The notes below the pieces were generated by a model. That model was not told the DNA's origin. It saw only the letters and a list, made by a program, of their open reading frames with translations, and made no database searches. From contig CALODL010000022.1 of the NCBI GenBank assembly GCA_942492115.1, positions 124,001 through 188,000 of the forward strand: a stretch of DNA of 64,000 nucleotides, given 5' to 3'. How positions within the stretch are numbered: the first letter of the stretch is position 1; each line of letters starts with the position of its first letter. This DNA is from CALODL01 sp942492115 (GTDB lineage: Bacteria > Planctomycetota > Phycisphaerae > UBA1845 > CAIVHJ01). The translations under genes and the position numbers were made by a program. Positions 32,899 through 41,602 of this stretch are shown here, piece after piece.

Positions 32899-34446
32899 TC
32901 ACGCCTCCGGTTCCAATGTAGGTGCCCTGCGACGAAGCAAGACGCTCACGCAGAGCAATCCTACCGCCGCCTGCACGGTCAACGTGTAAATCAAATCAAG
33001 CGTGGCTGTCCGCGGTCCCCAGCGCAAAGGCACGTGATCGGCGAGGCATAGCCACAATACGACCAGCCACATACTCCACAGCGTGGGCCGCGCTGCCGCC
33101 ACCAGAGGAAGTAACAACAGGACCGCGAAATGGCCGTACGGCCAGGGTAGAAACGGGCTGCGCAGCTGTCCGAGTATGATGACCACGACGATCATCTGAA
33201 CTTGGAGAAGGCGGTTCCACGCGCTGTCCGCTGTCGCCGCCCGCAGGCGACATCCGGCAACGACCAGCAGGACGAGGAGAGCCACGGTATATCCGGCCAT
33301 CGTGATGCGCGCGATGTCGGGCGTTGCCCCTGCACTCAACAGGCCCAATTCCCGCAGCTTATAGGGGATGCCCATGATCGAACTGTTGACGACCAATGGC
33401 TTCAGGATCGTGAAGGCGAAACTGAACGCCTGCCCACTGGCCAGGCGGGGCATTTGCTCCGATCCAAAGGCCTCGAACGGATTCGGTCCAAAAACGACGA
33501 AGGTCACGACGGTCCACATCAACATCGCGAGCACCGTCGCGGTAGCGCTTCGCCACCTGCGGGCTGCCAGTAGGACGACGAGCAGGACTCCGGGAAAAAC
33601 TTTTGCACAAATCACGTATCCCAGGACGAGGCCACCGATGACAGGGTGGTCGCGCTCGAGCGCGATCATTGCCAGTACACACAGGCAGACAATGATGAGA
33701 TGGACGTTGCCCATTTGAAGGCTCAGTAACGTAGTCGACGCCAGTGTGACCACTGGCCACATCAGCCACAGTGGTCCAAATTGTCCATCGTTGACGTAGC
33801 GAACCACGGCGAAGAAGGTCACGGCGATGAGTGCCACGTTGAAGGCGAACCACAGCGTTCGAATTTTGAAGAAATCAAGGTTGCCGATCATCAGTGCGCG
33901 GGGCAGAAGCAGGAATTGGGGGGGATACTGATACGTGTCGATCGTGACTGATTTTCCGATAGCCATGTGAATATCAGTGGGTGTCTTCGTGTCGCGATAC
34001 AGCTCACGATCATAGAGATTATCCACTCGGGCATCCGCAAGATGGGCCGCAATCACGTAGCATGTAAAACAATTGTGTTTGTCGAACGGACGCTCCATCG
34101 ACGGATCATCCATTGGACGCAGCGGTGGGTCGATGGCATGGTCGTAGCGTTGAACATCGAGCATGAAGACGCCGAGGTGGGCGAGGCGGTAGCCACCCAT
34201 CAGACTCAAGACCATCCAGACACCCAGTGCAATTCGAGGGGGTGCCGATACAGTTGTCTGCCGAGTGAGTACGATCACGGCAAAAACAAGCGTGACCACT
34301 CCAGCGATCGTCCCCGCGGTCACAATCGAGCAGCCCGCCGCGAGCAAGGGCAGGGTGAACACCGGAATGGTCAACGACACCAGAACGGTGAGCGTTGGCA
34401 GCACAGGCAAGCCAGGTGAATGCGAACTAAGAGTGGGGCGAATCAT
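32899..34446 (-). CDS. GT87-like membrane glycosyltransferase (DUF2029)
   Basis: About 515 residues with roughly eleven membrane helices. An extracytoplasmic region between the early helices (DAIDPPLRP...TYQYPPQFLLLPR) contains the Y-x-YPP motif typical of DUF2029 mannosyl- or arabinosyltransferases that use polyprenyl-phosphate sugars (GT-C fold). The first charged residues in the loop after TM3 would be the catalytic acid. ATG at 34446 chosen; it overlaps the 3' end of the PAS-domain gene by 20 bp. Sugar and acceptor unknown. Confidence 0.78.
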   Translation of the reverse strand: MIRPTLSSHSPGLPVLPTLTVLVSLTIPVFTLPLLAAGCSIVTAGTIAGVVTLVFAVIVLTRQTTVSAPPRIALGVWMVLSLMGGYRLAHLGVFMLDVQRYDHAIDPPLRPMDDPSMERPFDKHNCFTCYVIAAHLADARVDNLYDRELYRDTKTPTDIHMAIGKSVTIDTYQYPPQFLLLPRALMIGNLDFFKIRTLWFAFNVALIAVTFFAVVRYVNDGQFGPLWLMWPVVTLASTTLLSLQMGNVHLIIVCLCVLAMIALERDHPVIGGLVLGYVICAKVFPGVLLVVLLAARRWRSATATVLAMLMWTVVTFVVFGPNPFEAFGSEQMPRLASGQAFSFAFTILKPLVVNSSIMGIPYKLRELGLLSAGATPDIARITMAGYTVALLVLLVVAGCRLRAATADSAWNRLLQVQMIVVVIILGQLRSPFLPWPYGHFAVLLLLPLVAAARPTLWSMWLVVLWLCLADHVPLRWGPRTATLDLIYTLTVQAAVGLLCVSVLLRRRAPTLEPEA

Positions 34447-35086
34447 GACGATCCGCAGATCGTAACGCCTCGGCAGCCCAACGCCAATCATCCGGCGGGT
34501 CGATGATGAAACTCAGGTTGTTGTCCTGGTAGAAATGAGACATGCGTGGCGGTTGGCCGGGTGACAGGTAGTTGATCAGTCTTTGCCCGGCCTCGACTGA
34601 GATCGGCCGCTGCGGATGGGCAAACGTCAGCACGGCCACAACGCGGCCATCGGCGATGCGGACCGAGCGAACCGTGAGTCGAATCAGGCGAAACTGAAAA
34701 CTCTCGGCCAGACCGGCGCTGATTGGATTGACGGCGGCGAGAAGGAAACGCGTTCGCAGTGATTCCGAAGGGTCGGCCGGGTGATCAAGCTCTTCCGCGA
34801 ACACTGAGATCCCCACGACAGCGCCACGCTTGTCGAAGAGGGGGATCTTACGCGTGTGAACCAGGACGCGACGGCCCGAGTGGCGAACCGGCTCCACGAT
34901 ACTGACCTTCGGCTTTTTGGTGTGGATGACCTCGAGGTCGTCAGAGAAATAGTTCTCGGCATCGTGAGGATAGAACCGTTCCGTAGGTCCACGAATCGCT
35001 GCTATGGAATCCAGGCCCAGGCTGTCGGCAACCGCCTGGTTACAGTCGAGTTGATTGTTGTTCGTGTCTTTCAGCCACCACAACAT
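34427..35086 (-). CDS. PAS-domain protein
   Basis: A 219-residue soluble protein. Residues 1 to about 105 form a PAS domain (LWWLKDTNNNQLDCNQAVADSLGLD, then KIPLFDKRGAVVGISVF), a sensory module that often binds small ligands. The C-terminal ~110 residues lack a recognisable kinase, phosphodiesterase or HTH, so its output is unknown. ATG at 35086 (GGGGA 5 bases upstream) is preferred over a TTG at 35098. It overlaps the glycosyltransferase gene. Confidence 0.75.
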   Translation of the reverse strand: MLWWLKDTNNNQLDCNQAVADSLGLDSIAAIRGPTERFYPHDAENYFSDDLEVIHTKKPKVSIVEPVRHSGRRVLVHTRKIPLFDKRGAVVGISVFAEELDHPADPSESLRTRFLLAAVNPISAGLAESFQFRLIRLTVRSVRIADGRVVAVLTFAHPQRPISVEAGQRLINYLSPGQPPRMSHFYQDNNLSFIIDPPDDWRWAAEALRSADRHDSPHS

Positions 35087-35269
35087 GGCTGTCCCCAATG
35101 CTGTTTTCCGGTCGGACGGAGTGCAGATGACCCCTTCAGCTTACCCCGAAGCCCCTTGGCCGCAAAGGTAAATGATAAAACGAGTCAATCTGAACTAATC
35201 CATTTCGTTGATCCTGGCGATCAAACCTCGTCCAATTGTGGCGAGACGCGGGCCGTGCGTAGCGGTTTC

Positions 35270-36550
35270 TTACTTCCGAAGTGCATCGTTGAGGAATTCG
35301 ACGAGGCGCTGCTCGTACGCCGGCCCTTCGATGAACAGGGTTTCGAGGTGCCCCGCACCGGGAACCTCGACGAGCGTACGGGGCGGCAGACAGGAATTGA
35401 ACACTTTGCGGCCCTGGGCGACCGGAACGACGCGATCCATGGTGCCGTGCACGATCAGGACAGGCCGTGGAGAGATTTCGGCGGCAGCCTCCGCCGGGGA
35501 CAGTGAGAACAGGTTGGCATCGGCCTCCAGGCTGGCCAATGCCGTGCCGGTCCAGTACAGCCACCAGGCGAGCCAATCATGCATGGGTTCGCCGATGTGC
35601 AGGGCCATGTCGGCTGTTGCTGCGTACGGTGCATCCACATGGATCGCTGCAATACGCGGATCCTCGGCCGCCGCCAGAATCATTGCCGCGGCCCCCATAC
35701 TCCACGCGACTCCGACGACCTGCCTGCTGGCCTCTGGATGCATGGTCTCGAGGTAGTCCACCGCAGCCATGACATCGTCTTTCTCGCGCTCACCGTACGT
35801 GACCGTCCACCCAGCGCTGCGGCCGTGGCCGCGAAGGTCGAACATCAGAATATTGAAGCCAGCATCATGAAGTGGTTCTACGAAGTGCCGCATCCCGCCC
35901 TTGTGGTCCATCACACCGTGGACCAGTACGACCGAACGTTCGGAACCCGTAGCCGGGATGAACCATCCTTGGAGCCGCGTGCCATCAGCAGAGCGGAACG
36001 CCACATCGTCGTACACCAGCGCCGGGGTCATCGTGCCCGGATCAAAGTCACCATGCCAGCGGATTGGATGCACCTGCAGGTACGACATTGAGATCGGCAT
36101 GATGAGCAAAGCCAACATGATGATCCACATGATGTAGTGGGTCGTGTGCAGCAGACGACCGTTGGGTTGCGGTGTACAGCGAGCCCACAATGTGTTGAAC
36201 AATGCACGCGTGATCCCGAGTGCAGCAACCCAGCCTGCCACACACCAACCGACTCGCGCATACTCACCTGGCATGACGAAGGCGGGGCGCCCCCACACAT
36301 CCATGACGGTGCCGCCAGCGCCGACGGTGACCACGGTGAGAACCAATGGTGAACGCCATCCCGCACCCAGGAACAACGCATCGAACAGGAACACGACAGG
36401 CCAGGCGAGATAGACACGTTCGCTGGGCGTCGGGGTGAGATAGCCAAGCAGAAGATAAAGCACTGCACCGAGGAGCACGTCTATGAGCCACCGGGGTGAT
36501 AGCACTTGCTTTGTTTTTTTCTCCGTTTTTGCACGGTTTTGTTTGGACAT
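35270..36550 (-). CDS. alpha/beta hydrolase with N-terminal membrane helices
   Basis: A 426-residue protein with a Lys-rich start, about five hydrophobic helices (25-175) and a serine-hydrolase domain. The nucleophile elbow is VAWSMGAAA (GxSxG with the first Gly replaced by Ala), the oxyanion segment VLVHGVMDHKG, the acid loop VLIVHGTMDRVVP and the catalytic His GAGHLET. It may be an esterase, thioesterase or peptidase anchored in the cytoplasmic membrane. An adjacent 171-bp gap separates it from the PAS gene. Confidence 0.85.
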   Translation of the reverse strand: MSKQNRAKTEKKTKQVLSPRWLIDVLLGAVLYLLLGYLTPTPSERVYLAWPVVFLFDALFLGAGWRSPLVLTVVTVGAGGTVMDVWGRPAFVMPGEYARVGWCVAGWVAALGITRALFNTLWARCTPQPNGRLLHTTHYIMWIIMLALLIMPISMSYLQVHPIRWHGDFDPGTMTPALVYDDVAFRSADGTRLQGWFIPATGSERSVVLVHGVMDHKGGMRHFVEPLHDAGFNILMFDLRGHGRSAGWTVTYGEREKDDVMAAVDYLETMHPEASRQVVGVAWSMGAAAMILAAAEDPRIAAIHVDAPYAATADMALHIGEPMHDWLAWWLYWTGTALASLEADANLFSLSPAEAAAEISPRPVLIVHGTMDRVVPVAQGRKVFNSCLPPRTLVEVPGAGHLETLFIEGPAYEQRLVEFLNDALRK

Positions 36551-37043
36551 TCTAAAAAGATGGTGTATATAGCTCTAGCCACTTCAATACGACACGCGCA
36601 CAAAGGTGCCAACAGATGAACATGATTCAGACACAGTCATACATTACGCTCGACGCAAATCGACAATCGACGTCGATTGCATGGGCGGTGTACGGCTGCA
36701 GTTCCATCTGCTGATTCGTCGTCACTCACCCCCAAGAGCGTCCAACAAGAACCATGCGTTGCCATATTCGGAGGAATATCGCGTCGCGAGTGGTCTTGCC
36801 GGGGCTCTAAATCATTATTCGCCAGCGAGCGTGCTTGTCCACCCCGTGTTGGGCAGTTGTTCGCCGGCTCAGGCTTGCGCGATGACAACCGCGCCCCGTC
36901 GCGGACTGCGCAGGCTGCAACATTGTTGGGAATAGCCGATGGTCGCCGGCGGCATGACCGTGCACCCTTGCGGGTTCGTGGCGGTGTGTTCCGTGAACGG
37001 CATCGGAAAGCGTCGGTGGTAGCACATGTATTGCTCGGTTCCA
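36551..37043. other. non-coding region left of the tRNA-Asn-like gene
   Basis: About 490 bp with no supported gene. A minus-strand open frame through the whole interval runs antisense across the tRNA-like sequence and has no family, so I reject it. It should contain the promoter of the hydrolase gene (minus strand). Confidence 0.4.
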
Positions 37044-37117
37044 CCACAGTTAGCTCAATTGGAGAGCACGCGTTGTTAACCGCGAGGTTGCGAGTTCGAT
37101 TCTCGCACTGTCGACCA
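37044..37117 (+). tRNA. tRNA-Asn(GTT)-like gene, anticodon arm one base short
   Basis: A cloverleaf is readable: acceptor CCACAGT (37044-37050) against ACTGTCG (37107-37113) with one C:C mismatch, D stem GCTC/GAGC, T stem GCGAG/CTCGC with loop TTCGATT, discriminator A and an encoded CCA. The anticodon region forms only a 4-bp stem (CGCG/CGCG) with an 8-base loop TTGTTAAC. One G after 37072 would restore a normal 5-bp stem and seven-base loop with anticodon GTT. It may be a pseudogene, an odd functional tRNA, or reflect a sequencing error. Confidence 0.6.
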
Positions 37118-37458
37118 CTCAAGTATGCGACTTCTATCGCACCAGGGTGCAGTTTTGCGAAGGTAACATGGTCATGACTCGGCCGAGCACTCGTGCAGTT
37201 TCGCACGTGGGCTGGGCGACCACTGAACGGGCCAGTGGTCCGGTGGATACCGGCCACCACATGTCGTAACGGGACGGTCGTCACGTCTGGAGGGAGACGT
37301 GCGGCCGTGCCACTGCGGCCTCTGGGTGACCTCAAACCAGACCCCGCCCGCAACGCGGGAGTCACGACATGACCCTTCGCAGGCTGTGCTGAAGATGACG
37401 GCTCTCGAGAGCCTTGATTGATACACGAGCGACTCAGTCGCAAGAAAGGAGACTCACT
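37118..37458. other. hairpin-rich non-coding region before the slipin gene
   Basis: No gene is supported. Successive perfect or near-perfect inverted repeats occur: 37218-37225 with 37233-37240 (8 bp), 37282-37288 with 37295-37301 (7 bp) and a 14-bp perfect palindrome at 37400-37413. This density of stems over about 200 bp suggests a structured RNA or leader, but it matches no RNA family I recognise. Confidence 0.4.
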
Positions 37459-38580
37459 ATGTTCAAAGTCAGAATTCGTTCATTCGAGCGTGGGCTGCTC
37501 TTCAAGTTCGGCGAGTTCGTCGAACTCTTGAAGCCCGGGGTCCATACGTTGTGGAGCCAGCTATGGAATTCGGTCAACTCGGTCGTCACCGTTGTTGATA
37601 CTCTGGAGACCAATTTCAAGCATCCACACCTCGATGTCATGTTGGACAACCACGGGTTGCGCGATGAACTGGAGGTCGTAGATCTGGTCGAAACGGAGCG
37701 GGCACTCGTATGGCGGGACGGCCGACTGGCCTATATCATCGGTCCGGGACGCCATGCGTTCTGGAAGACGCCCCACGCGATCAGCGTTGAGGTATTCGAC
37801 AGCAATGTTCTGCGTTTCGAGCACCCTCAGATGGATGCCGTGCTGGCACCGGCCGGCTCCAGCCAGTGGCTGGCCAGTTACGAAGTCGCTGAACACGAAC
37901 ACGGGTTGCTGTTCAAGGACGGCGAGTTCATCGAGACCCTCGACAAGGGGCGCCACGTCTTCTGGACGCGTCGCGGACGCATCGTGGTCAAGACCATCGA
38001 TCGTCGAGAACAGGTCTTCGATGTTGCCGGCCAGGAAATCATGACACGTGACAAGGTCACGTTGCGCGTCAATCTGGTGGTCAGCTACCTGGTTAGTGAT
38101 GCCATCAGGGCCGTGACGGCAGTCAGTGACTACAGCCAGGCACTGTACCGTGAGGCCCAGCTTGCGTTGCGCACGGCTGTTGGTGTTCGGACGTTGGATG
38201 AACTGCTTGCCGACAAGGACAAGCTTGGCGAAGAAATCCGTGATACGCTCGCACAGCGCGCTGCTGATTTCGGAACCAACATGTGCAGCGTCGGGTTGCG
38301 GGATGTCATCCTGCCAGGCGAAATGAAGACGATCCTGAACAAGGTCATTGAGGCAGAAAAAGCTGCACAGGCGAACCTCATCAAGCGCCGTGAGGAGACC
38401 GCTGCGGCCCGCAGTCAGGCCAATACGGCCCGCCTGCTTGCCGAGAACCCGGTTTTGGCCCGCATGAAGGAACTGGAATTGCTGCAGGAGGTTCTGAATG
38501 GGGCCCGGGTCAGTTTCGTCCTCGGCCAGGGTGATATCGCCCAGCAGCTCCGAAACCTGACAGGAGACGACTCGAGTTGA
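37459..38580 (+). CDS. SPFH/slipin (stomatin-like) protein
   Basis: A 373-residue SPFH-domain protein; such proteins oligomerise at membranes and organise microdomains or regulate proteases. Two partially repeated N-terminal segments share the motif GLLFKFGEFVELLKPGVHT / GLLFKDGEFIETLDKGRHVF, suggesting a duplicated leader. The SPFH core contains TRDKVTLRVNLVVSY and a long coiled coil follows (about 285-345). Unlike typical slipins it lacks a clear N-terminal membrane helix. AAAGGAG lies 7 bases before the ATG at 37459, and a strong terminator follows the stop. Confidence 0.88.
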   Translation: MFKVRIRSFERGLLFKFGEFVELLKPGVHTLWSQLWNSVNSVVTVVDTLETNFKHPHLDVMLDNHGLRDELEVVDLVETERALVWRDGRLAYIIGPGRHAFWKTPHAISVEVFDSNVLRFEHPQMDAVLAPAGSSQWLASYEVAEHEHGLLFKDGEFIETLDKGRHVFWTRRGRIVVKTIDRREQVFDVAGQEIMTRDKVTLRVNLVVSYLVSDAIRAVTAVSDYSQALYREAQLALRTAVGVRTLDELLADKDKLGEEIRDTLAQRAADFGTNMCSVGLRDVILPGEMKTILNKVIEAEKAAQANLIKRREETAAARSQANTARLLAENPVLARMKELELLQEVLNGARVSFVLGQGDIAQQLRNLTGDDSS

Positions 38581-38583
38581 TGC

Positions 38584-38619
38584 AAGGCCGGTGAGGATGA
38601 TCTCGCCGGCCTTCTTTTC
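38584..38619 (+). terminator. Rho-independent terminator of the slipin gene
   Basis: AAGGCCGG (38584-38591) pairs with CCGGCCTT (38606-38613); the intervening bases can extend the stem, and the run CTTTTCGTT follows. It lies 4 bp beyond the slipin stop. Confidence 0.85.
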
Positions 38620-38624
38620 GTTCG

Positions 38625-40010
38625 TTATTTCAGTTCAAGCGCCTGTGCATCGATCTTGAACCGCACATCAAAATCCTTCCGCAAATAGAAGCACTTGCCG
38701 CTAGCCTTCTGGCAAATATTGAACAAAGCATAGCCCGGTACGATAACTTCGCCGTTGTGCTTTGCCGACACGATCATCTCGAAGTCAATGACGCGCTCCT
38801 CGGTCGATTCAGTTGTTCCAGGGGGCGCGACGGACAACATGCCCTCACTGAGTCGAATGCCATCGGGCGGATCGAGGAACACGGTCAGCGGGGCGGCTTC
38901 GTTATTCCACACGGCCTTCTTGGGGTTGCTCAAGCGAAGTGAGATCTGTGCGCGGATGTGCTGCCCAGGTTGAACTCGGCGTGGTGTGACGCGTGTAAAC
39001 GCCACCACATGTCCGGCGGCATCGCGGTTGATGCGCCCTTCCGGATCCGCTTTGACAGTGGGGTCAGCCTGGAGGTCACGTTCTGCCGCCGGCGAAAGGA
39101 GCTCTGAGCCGCGTGGTTCGGCGCTCAACGGAACCGGCGTTTGGCCGCTGGCGATAATGAAACGGCGGGCATCTCGGACCCACGAATAGAAATCATAAGG
39201 TTTGTCCAGGCGCGGACCGTACTGTTGGATTCGGCGGCGCCAGATGTATTGATTGGGGTTGGTCTCGAGCGCCTCGAGCCACATGTCCACTGCCGCCTGG
39301 GCATCTCGTGGTTGGCGGTCGGGGCTTTCACTGCGGCGCTGATAGGCCACGCCGAGTCGGAACATCGCAGGGCCGTTATCAGGGTCGGCGCACAAAGCAT
39401 GGTCAAAGGCGGCGAGAGCTTCTGATACGCGGCCGTCGTGGAAGTGGGCGTCACCGTAGGCCATCCACCCCTGGGGGTCTGCGCAGGGGTCCGGGGGCCG
39501 AGGCACCGCGCGCTGCGCAATGCGATAGCCGGGTGGTCGCGGCGTCGCTGCGAACGTGTGTCCGAGAAACTCCTCCGTCAGCTGCTGCTGACGGAGCCCG
39601 CGATGATGAATGACGCCCGATTCATCGATCGTCAGGACCACGGGCACGACCGCAAGGCCCAGCGTGTTGAGCGCATCGACCGCGATCGGCCAGTCCAGTT
39701 TCTTCCACTGGCGATAGAGTGCGGCGCGGTCCGGGTGTTGTTCCTGGACCACACCGATGACCACGACATGGTTGTCGCGCACCCACGGCGCCACGGCGCG
39801 TTGCCACCCGGGCAACATACGGCGGCAGCCGGCTCACCACGATGCGAAATTGACCAGCAGCACTTTCTTGCCGAAGTAATCGGACAATCGTATGAAGCTG
39901 CCGTCGATCGTCGGAAGGATGAAGTCGGGATGGATGTTTCCAACCTCGGTGCCGATGGCCGGGGGGGGCGCTGCCAGGGCAGCGATCATCAAGGCGTATG
40001 GAATAAACAT
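38625..40010 (-). CDS. selenoprotein: thioredoxin-fold with UxxC active site, TPR and C-terminal DsbD-like domain
   Basis: Reading through one in-frame TGA (39834-39836) yields one 461-residue protein. Residues 1 to about 20 are an apparent signal peptide or anchor; then a TlpA/redoxin fold whose active-site strand reads VLLVNFASW-U-AGC, where the TGA falls exactly at the first Cys of CxxC (U59, C62). Downstream are the thioredoxin strand HVVVIGVV, a cis-Pro VVPVVLTID, two TPR-like repeats (DPQGWMAYGDAHF, about 170-240) and a C-terminal beta domain with CQKASGKC similar to DsbD alpha-type domains. Seventeen bases after the TGA comes a hairpin, GTTGCC-CGGGT-GGCAAC. It is expected to act on periplasmic thiols. 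The start (ATG at 40010) has no good ribosome site. Ordinary gene finding would split it into two fragments. Confidence 0.85.
39800..39816 (-). promoter_or_regulatory. candidate bacterial SECIS hairpin
   Basis: On the minus strand, 17 bases after the TGA at 39834-39836, GTTGCC (39816-39811) pairs perfectly with GGCAAC (39805-39800) around the loop CGGGT. Bacterial SECIS elements, bound by SelB, sit in the coding region right after the UGA and have a short apical stem with G residues in the loop. Lower-stem pairing is less obvious. Confidence 0.65.
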
Positions 40011-40042
40011 GAGGAGAAGTATGGTGCACGGGCGGTGCTGAA

Positions 40043-40729
40043 TCAACTCGCGGCGGCAACGGCCTTGCGGCGTACGACAACGATCACCCCGCAGGCCAAC
40101 ATTCCGGTGGTCATCAAGAGGAGAGCCATGGTTGATGCGGCCGGCACCGGGGTTCCAGCGGAGGATCCCATGACCACGAAACGGAGAGCCTGGGTTGGAG
40201 GCAGGTCTTCCCACGCCCAACCGCTGTCCCGCTCGCGCCAGCGGAATAGAGACGCGCCAGGCAGTAACGTGTTGTTGGTCGGCATGTTGCCTGAGCAACA
40301 CTCCTCGATCGTGGCCTCGAACAACCCACCGCCAAACAGCAATGCGTAGTCGCCGGCCTCGAGGTCAACGTTCAAATCGGCAAATGCATCGTTACTCGGG
40401 TACCCAGGGGCAAACGTGGTAAAGGCGAGCACTTCGTCCGGTTCCAATGGAGAGCCATGCGGTATTGCATCGGGCGAATCGAGCCGAATGACTGCAGCGA
40501 ATACGGTGTCGTTGTTGTCAACCGCGAGATGGCCTCCCACCTGCGAGACATGTGCCGCCGTGTCCAGATGGAAGCGGGCCGCGACGATGCCGTTGGGATC
40601 GATCTGGCTCATCCCGTTCATGCCGATGCCGGTCTGTCCGAGTGTAGCAGATTCGTGAAGTACGACATCTGAAGCAAATGCACCGGTGCACGCCACGAGT
40701 GACACAAAACACGATCTACATATCACCAT
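40043..40729 (-). CDS. exported PEP-CTERM-like surface protein
   Basis: About 228 residues: signal peptide (CRSCFVSLVACTGAFAS), a beta-rich extracellular middle with DLEAGDYALLFGGG, and a C-terminal VPAASTMALLLMTTGMLACG followed by a short basic tail (VVRRKAV). This has the VPxx start, hydrophobic helix and Arg-rich end of PEP-CTERM sorting signals, which are processed by exosortases, although the Pro-Glu-Pro core is VPA here. The ATG at 40729 has GGGAG 8 bases upstream. It lies 32 bp upstream of the selenoprotein on the same strand. Possible role in adhesion or the surface matrix. Confidence 0.75.
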   Translation of the reverse strand: MVICRSCFVSLVACTGAFASDVVLHESATLGQTGIGMNGMSQIDPNGIVAARFHLDTAAHVSQVGGHLAVDNNDTVFAAVIRLDSPDAIPHGSPLEPDEVLAFTTFAPGYPSNDAFADLNVDLEAGDYALLFGGGLFEATIEECCSGNMPTNNTLLPGASLFRWRERDSGWAWEDLPPTQALRFVVMGSSAGTPVPAASTMALLLMTTGMLACGVIVVVRRKAVAAAS

Positions 40730-40754
40730 GGTTCTTGCTCCCGCGCGCGCACGG

Positions 40755-40780
40755 CCGGGCATCATCTGGATGATGCCCGG
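40755..40780. terminator. strong 11-bp hairpin downstream of an exported-protein gene
   Basis: CCGGGCATCAT pairs perfectly with ATGATGCCCGG across the loop CTGG. It follows the minus-strand gene at 40806-41405 by about 25 bp, but no U tract is seen, so it may be a Rho-assisted terminator, an mRNA-stabilising element or a REP-like repeat. Confidence 0.5.
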
Positions 40781-40805
40781 ATCGGCTTGCGTTGTCGTGC
40801 GTGCC

Positions 40806-41405
40806 TCAGGTGTCGCCACGTTGCTTGCCGGTCGAGGGCACCGCGACAATATCGATGAGAACATCGTAACACGCCAGACCATTCATATTCACGGCAATGT
40901 CGATCAGGGGAAGATCCTGATTGTCCTCCCGATCGACCAACCCGCTATCGAACAACTCGGCCGGGTCGCCATTGAAACTGAGTTCCAGGATCATTTCGTG
41001 AACGGGCTGGTCATCGATGAACCCAGTGCGATAGACGCCACTACCCGTGATTTCAATGTCCTGTTGCAGGTGGAGTGTCCAGTTAACATTGCTGATCTCA
41101 TACTGTGTCAATCCGGGAACCTCACTGGGGACCAGCGTCAACCCGAACGTGCCTTCAAAATCAAGCGCCAGTGACAGTGGGCACATGCACGAGAATCGCC
41201 CCGACGGGAAACACCCCTGCATATAAGACGCGTCTCCCGTAAGGCCATACAAGAGGCTTGGCGATTCTTCCAGGGCAGGCGTGTCGTCTCTGAGGTCGGC
41301 GGTTGGGCCTTGTAACTCGGTCTTGTGTCCGGGCTGGGTCTGCGCGTCTTGAGCAAACACGGGTGCTGGTGCGAATAATACGGCGACGATCAGAATACGT
41401 GTCAT
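40806..41405 (-). CDS. exported protein of unknown function
   Basis: A 199-residue protein with a signal peptide (MTRILIVAVLFAPAPVFAQ) and a beta-rich mature part. Three Cys lie together (QGCFPSGRFSCMCPLSL, about 63-80), suggesting disulfides or metal binding. The repeated pattern of strands with polar turns resembles exported planctomycete proteins often found beside PEP-CTERM proteins. No enzyme motif. Transcribed in the same direction as the PEP-CTERM-like and selenoprotein genes, separated from them by a strong hairpin. Confidence 0.7.
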   Translation of the reverse strand: MTRILIVAVLFAPAPVFAQDAQTQPGHKTELQGPTADLRDDTPALEESPSLLYGLTGDASYMQGCFPSGRFSCMCPLSLALDFEGTFGLTLVPSEVPGLTQYEISNVNWTLHLQQDIEITGSGVYRTGFIDDQPVHEMILELSFNGDPAELFDSGLVDREDNQDLPLIDIAVNMNGLACYDVLIDIVAVPSTGKQRGDT

Positions 41406-41477
41406 CGTGGGACTCCTGTTGTATTCGGCACGCCCATGAGAGGAGAAAGGGCTTTACTCCAAGCGGACCAATTGAAT

Positions 41478-41483
41478 TATAAT
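41478..41483 (+). promoter_or_regulatory. possible -10 element of the ECF sigma operon
   Basis: TATAAT occurs in the divergent region 120 bp before the ECF sigma start, but the upstream TTTACT has a 19-base spacer, so a typical sigma-70 promoter is uncertain. Confidence 0.25.
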
Positions 41484-41602
41484 CGAAGCGTGCCGATCCG
41501 CGCCGTGGATCTTGCGGGCCAGCGTCACACATACAAGCGAATTCAAGGCGCGGATCCCGTCAATTATCTTCGTGTTTATCTAGAGCCTTGGGTCACACTG
41601 CA

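Noticed and set aside
37044..37117. possible tmRNA instead of tRNA
   Set aside because: A D arm and a short variable loop are present and no tag-encoding region follows.
36637..37443. 268-codon minus-strand frame
   Set aside because: It runs antisense through the tRNA-Asn-like gene, shows no family resemblance and lacks a ribosome site.
38625..39818. a free-standing TPR gene starting after the TGA
   Set aside because: The thioredoxin strand and the second active-site Cys flank the TGA, so the two frames belong to one protein.
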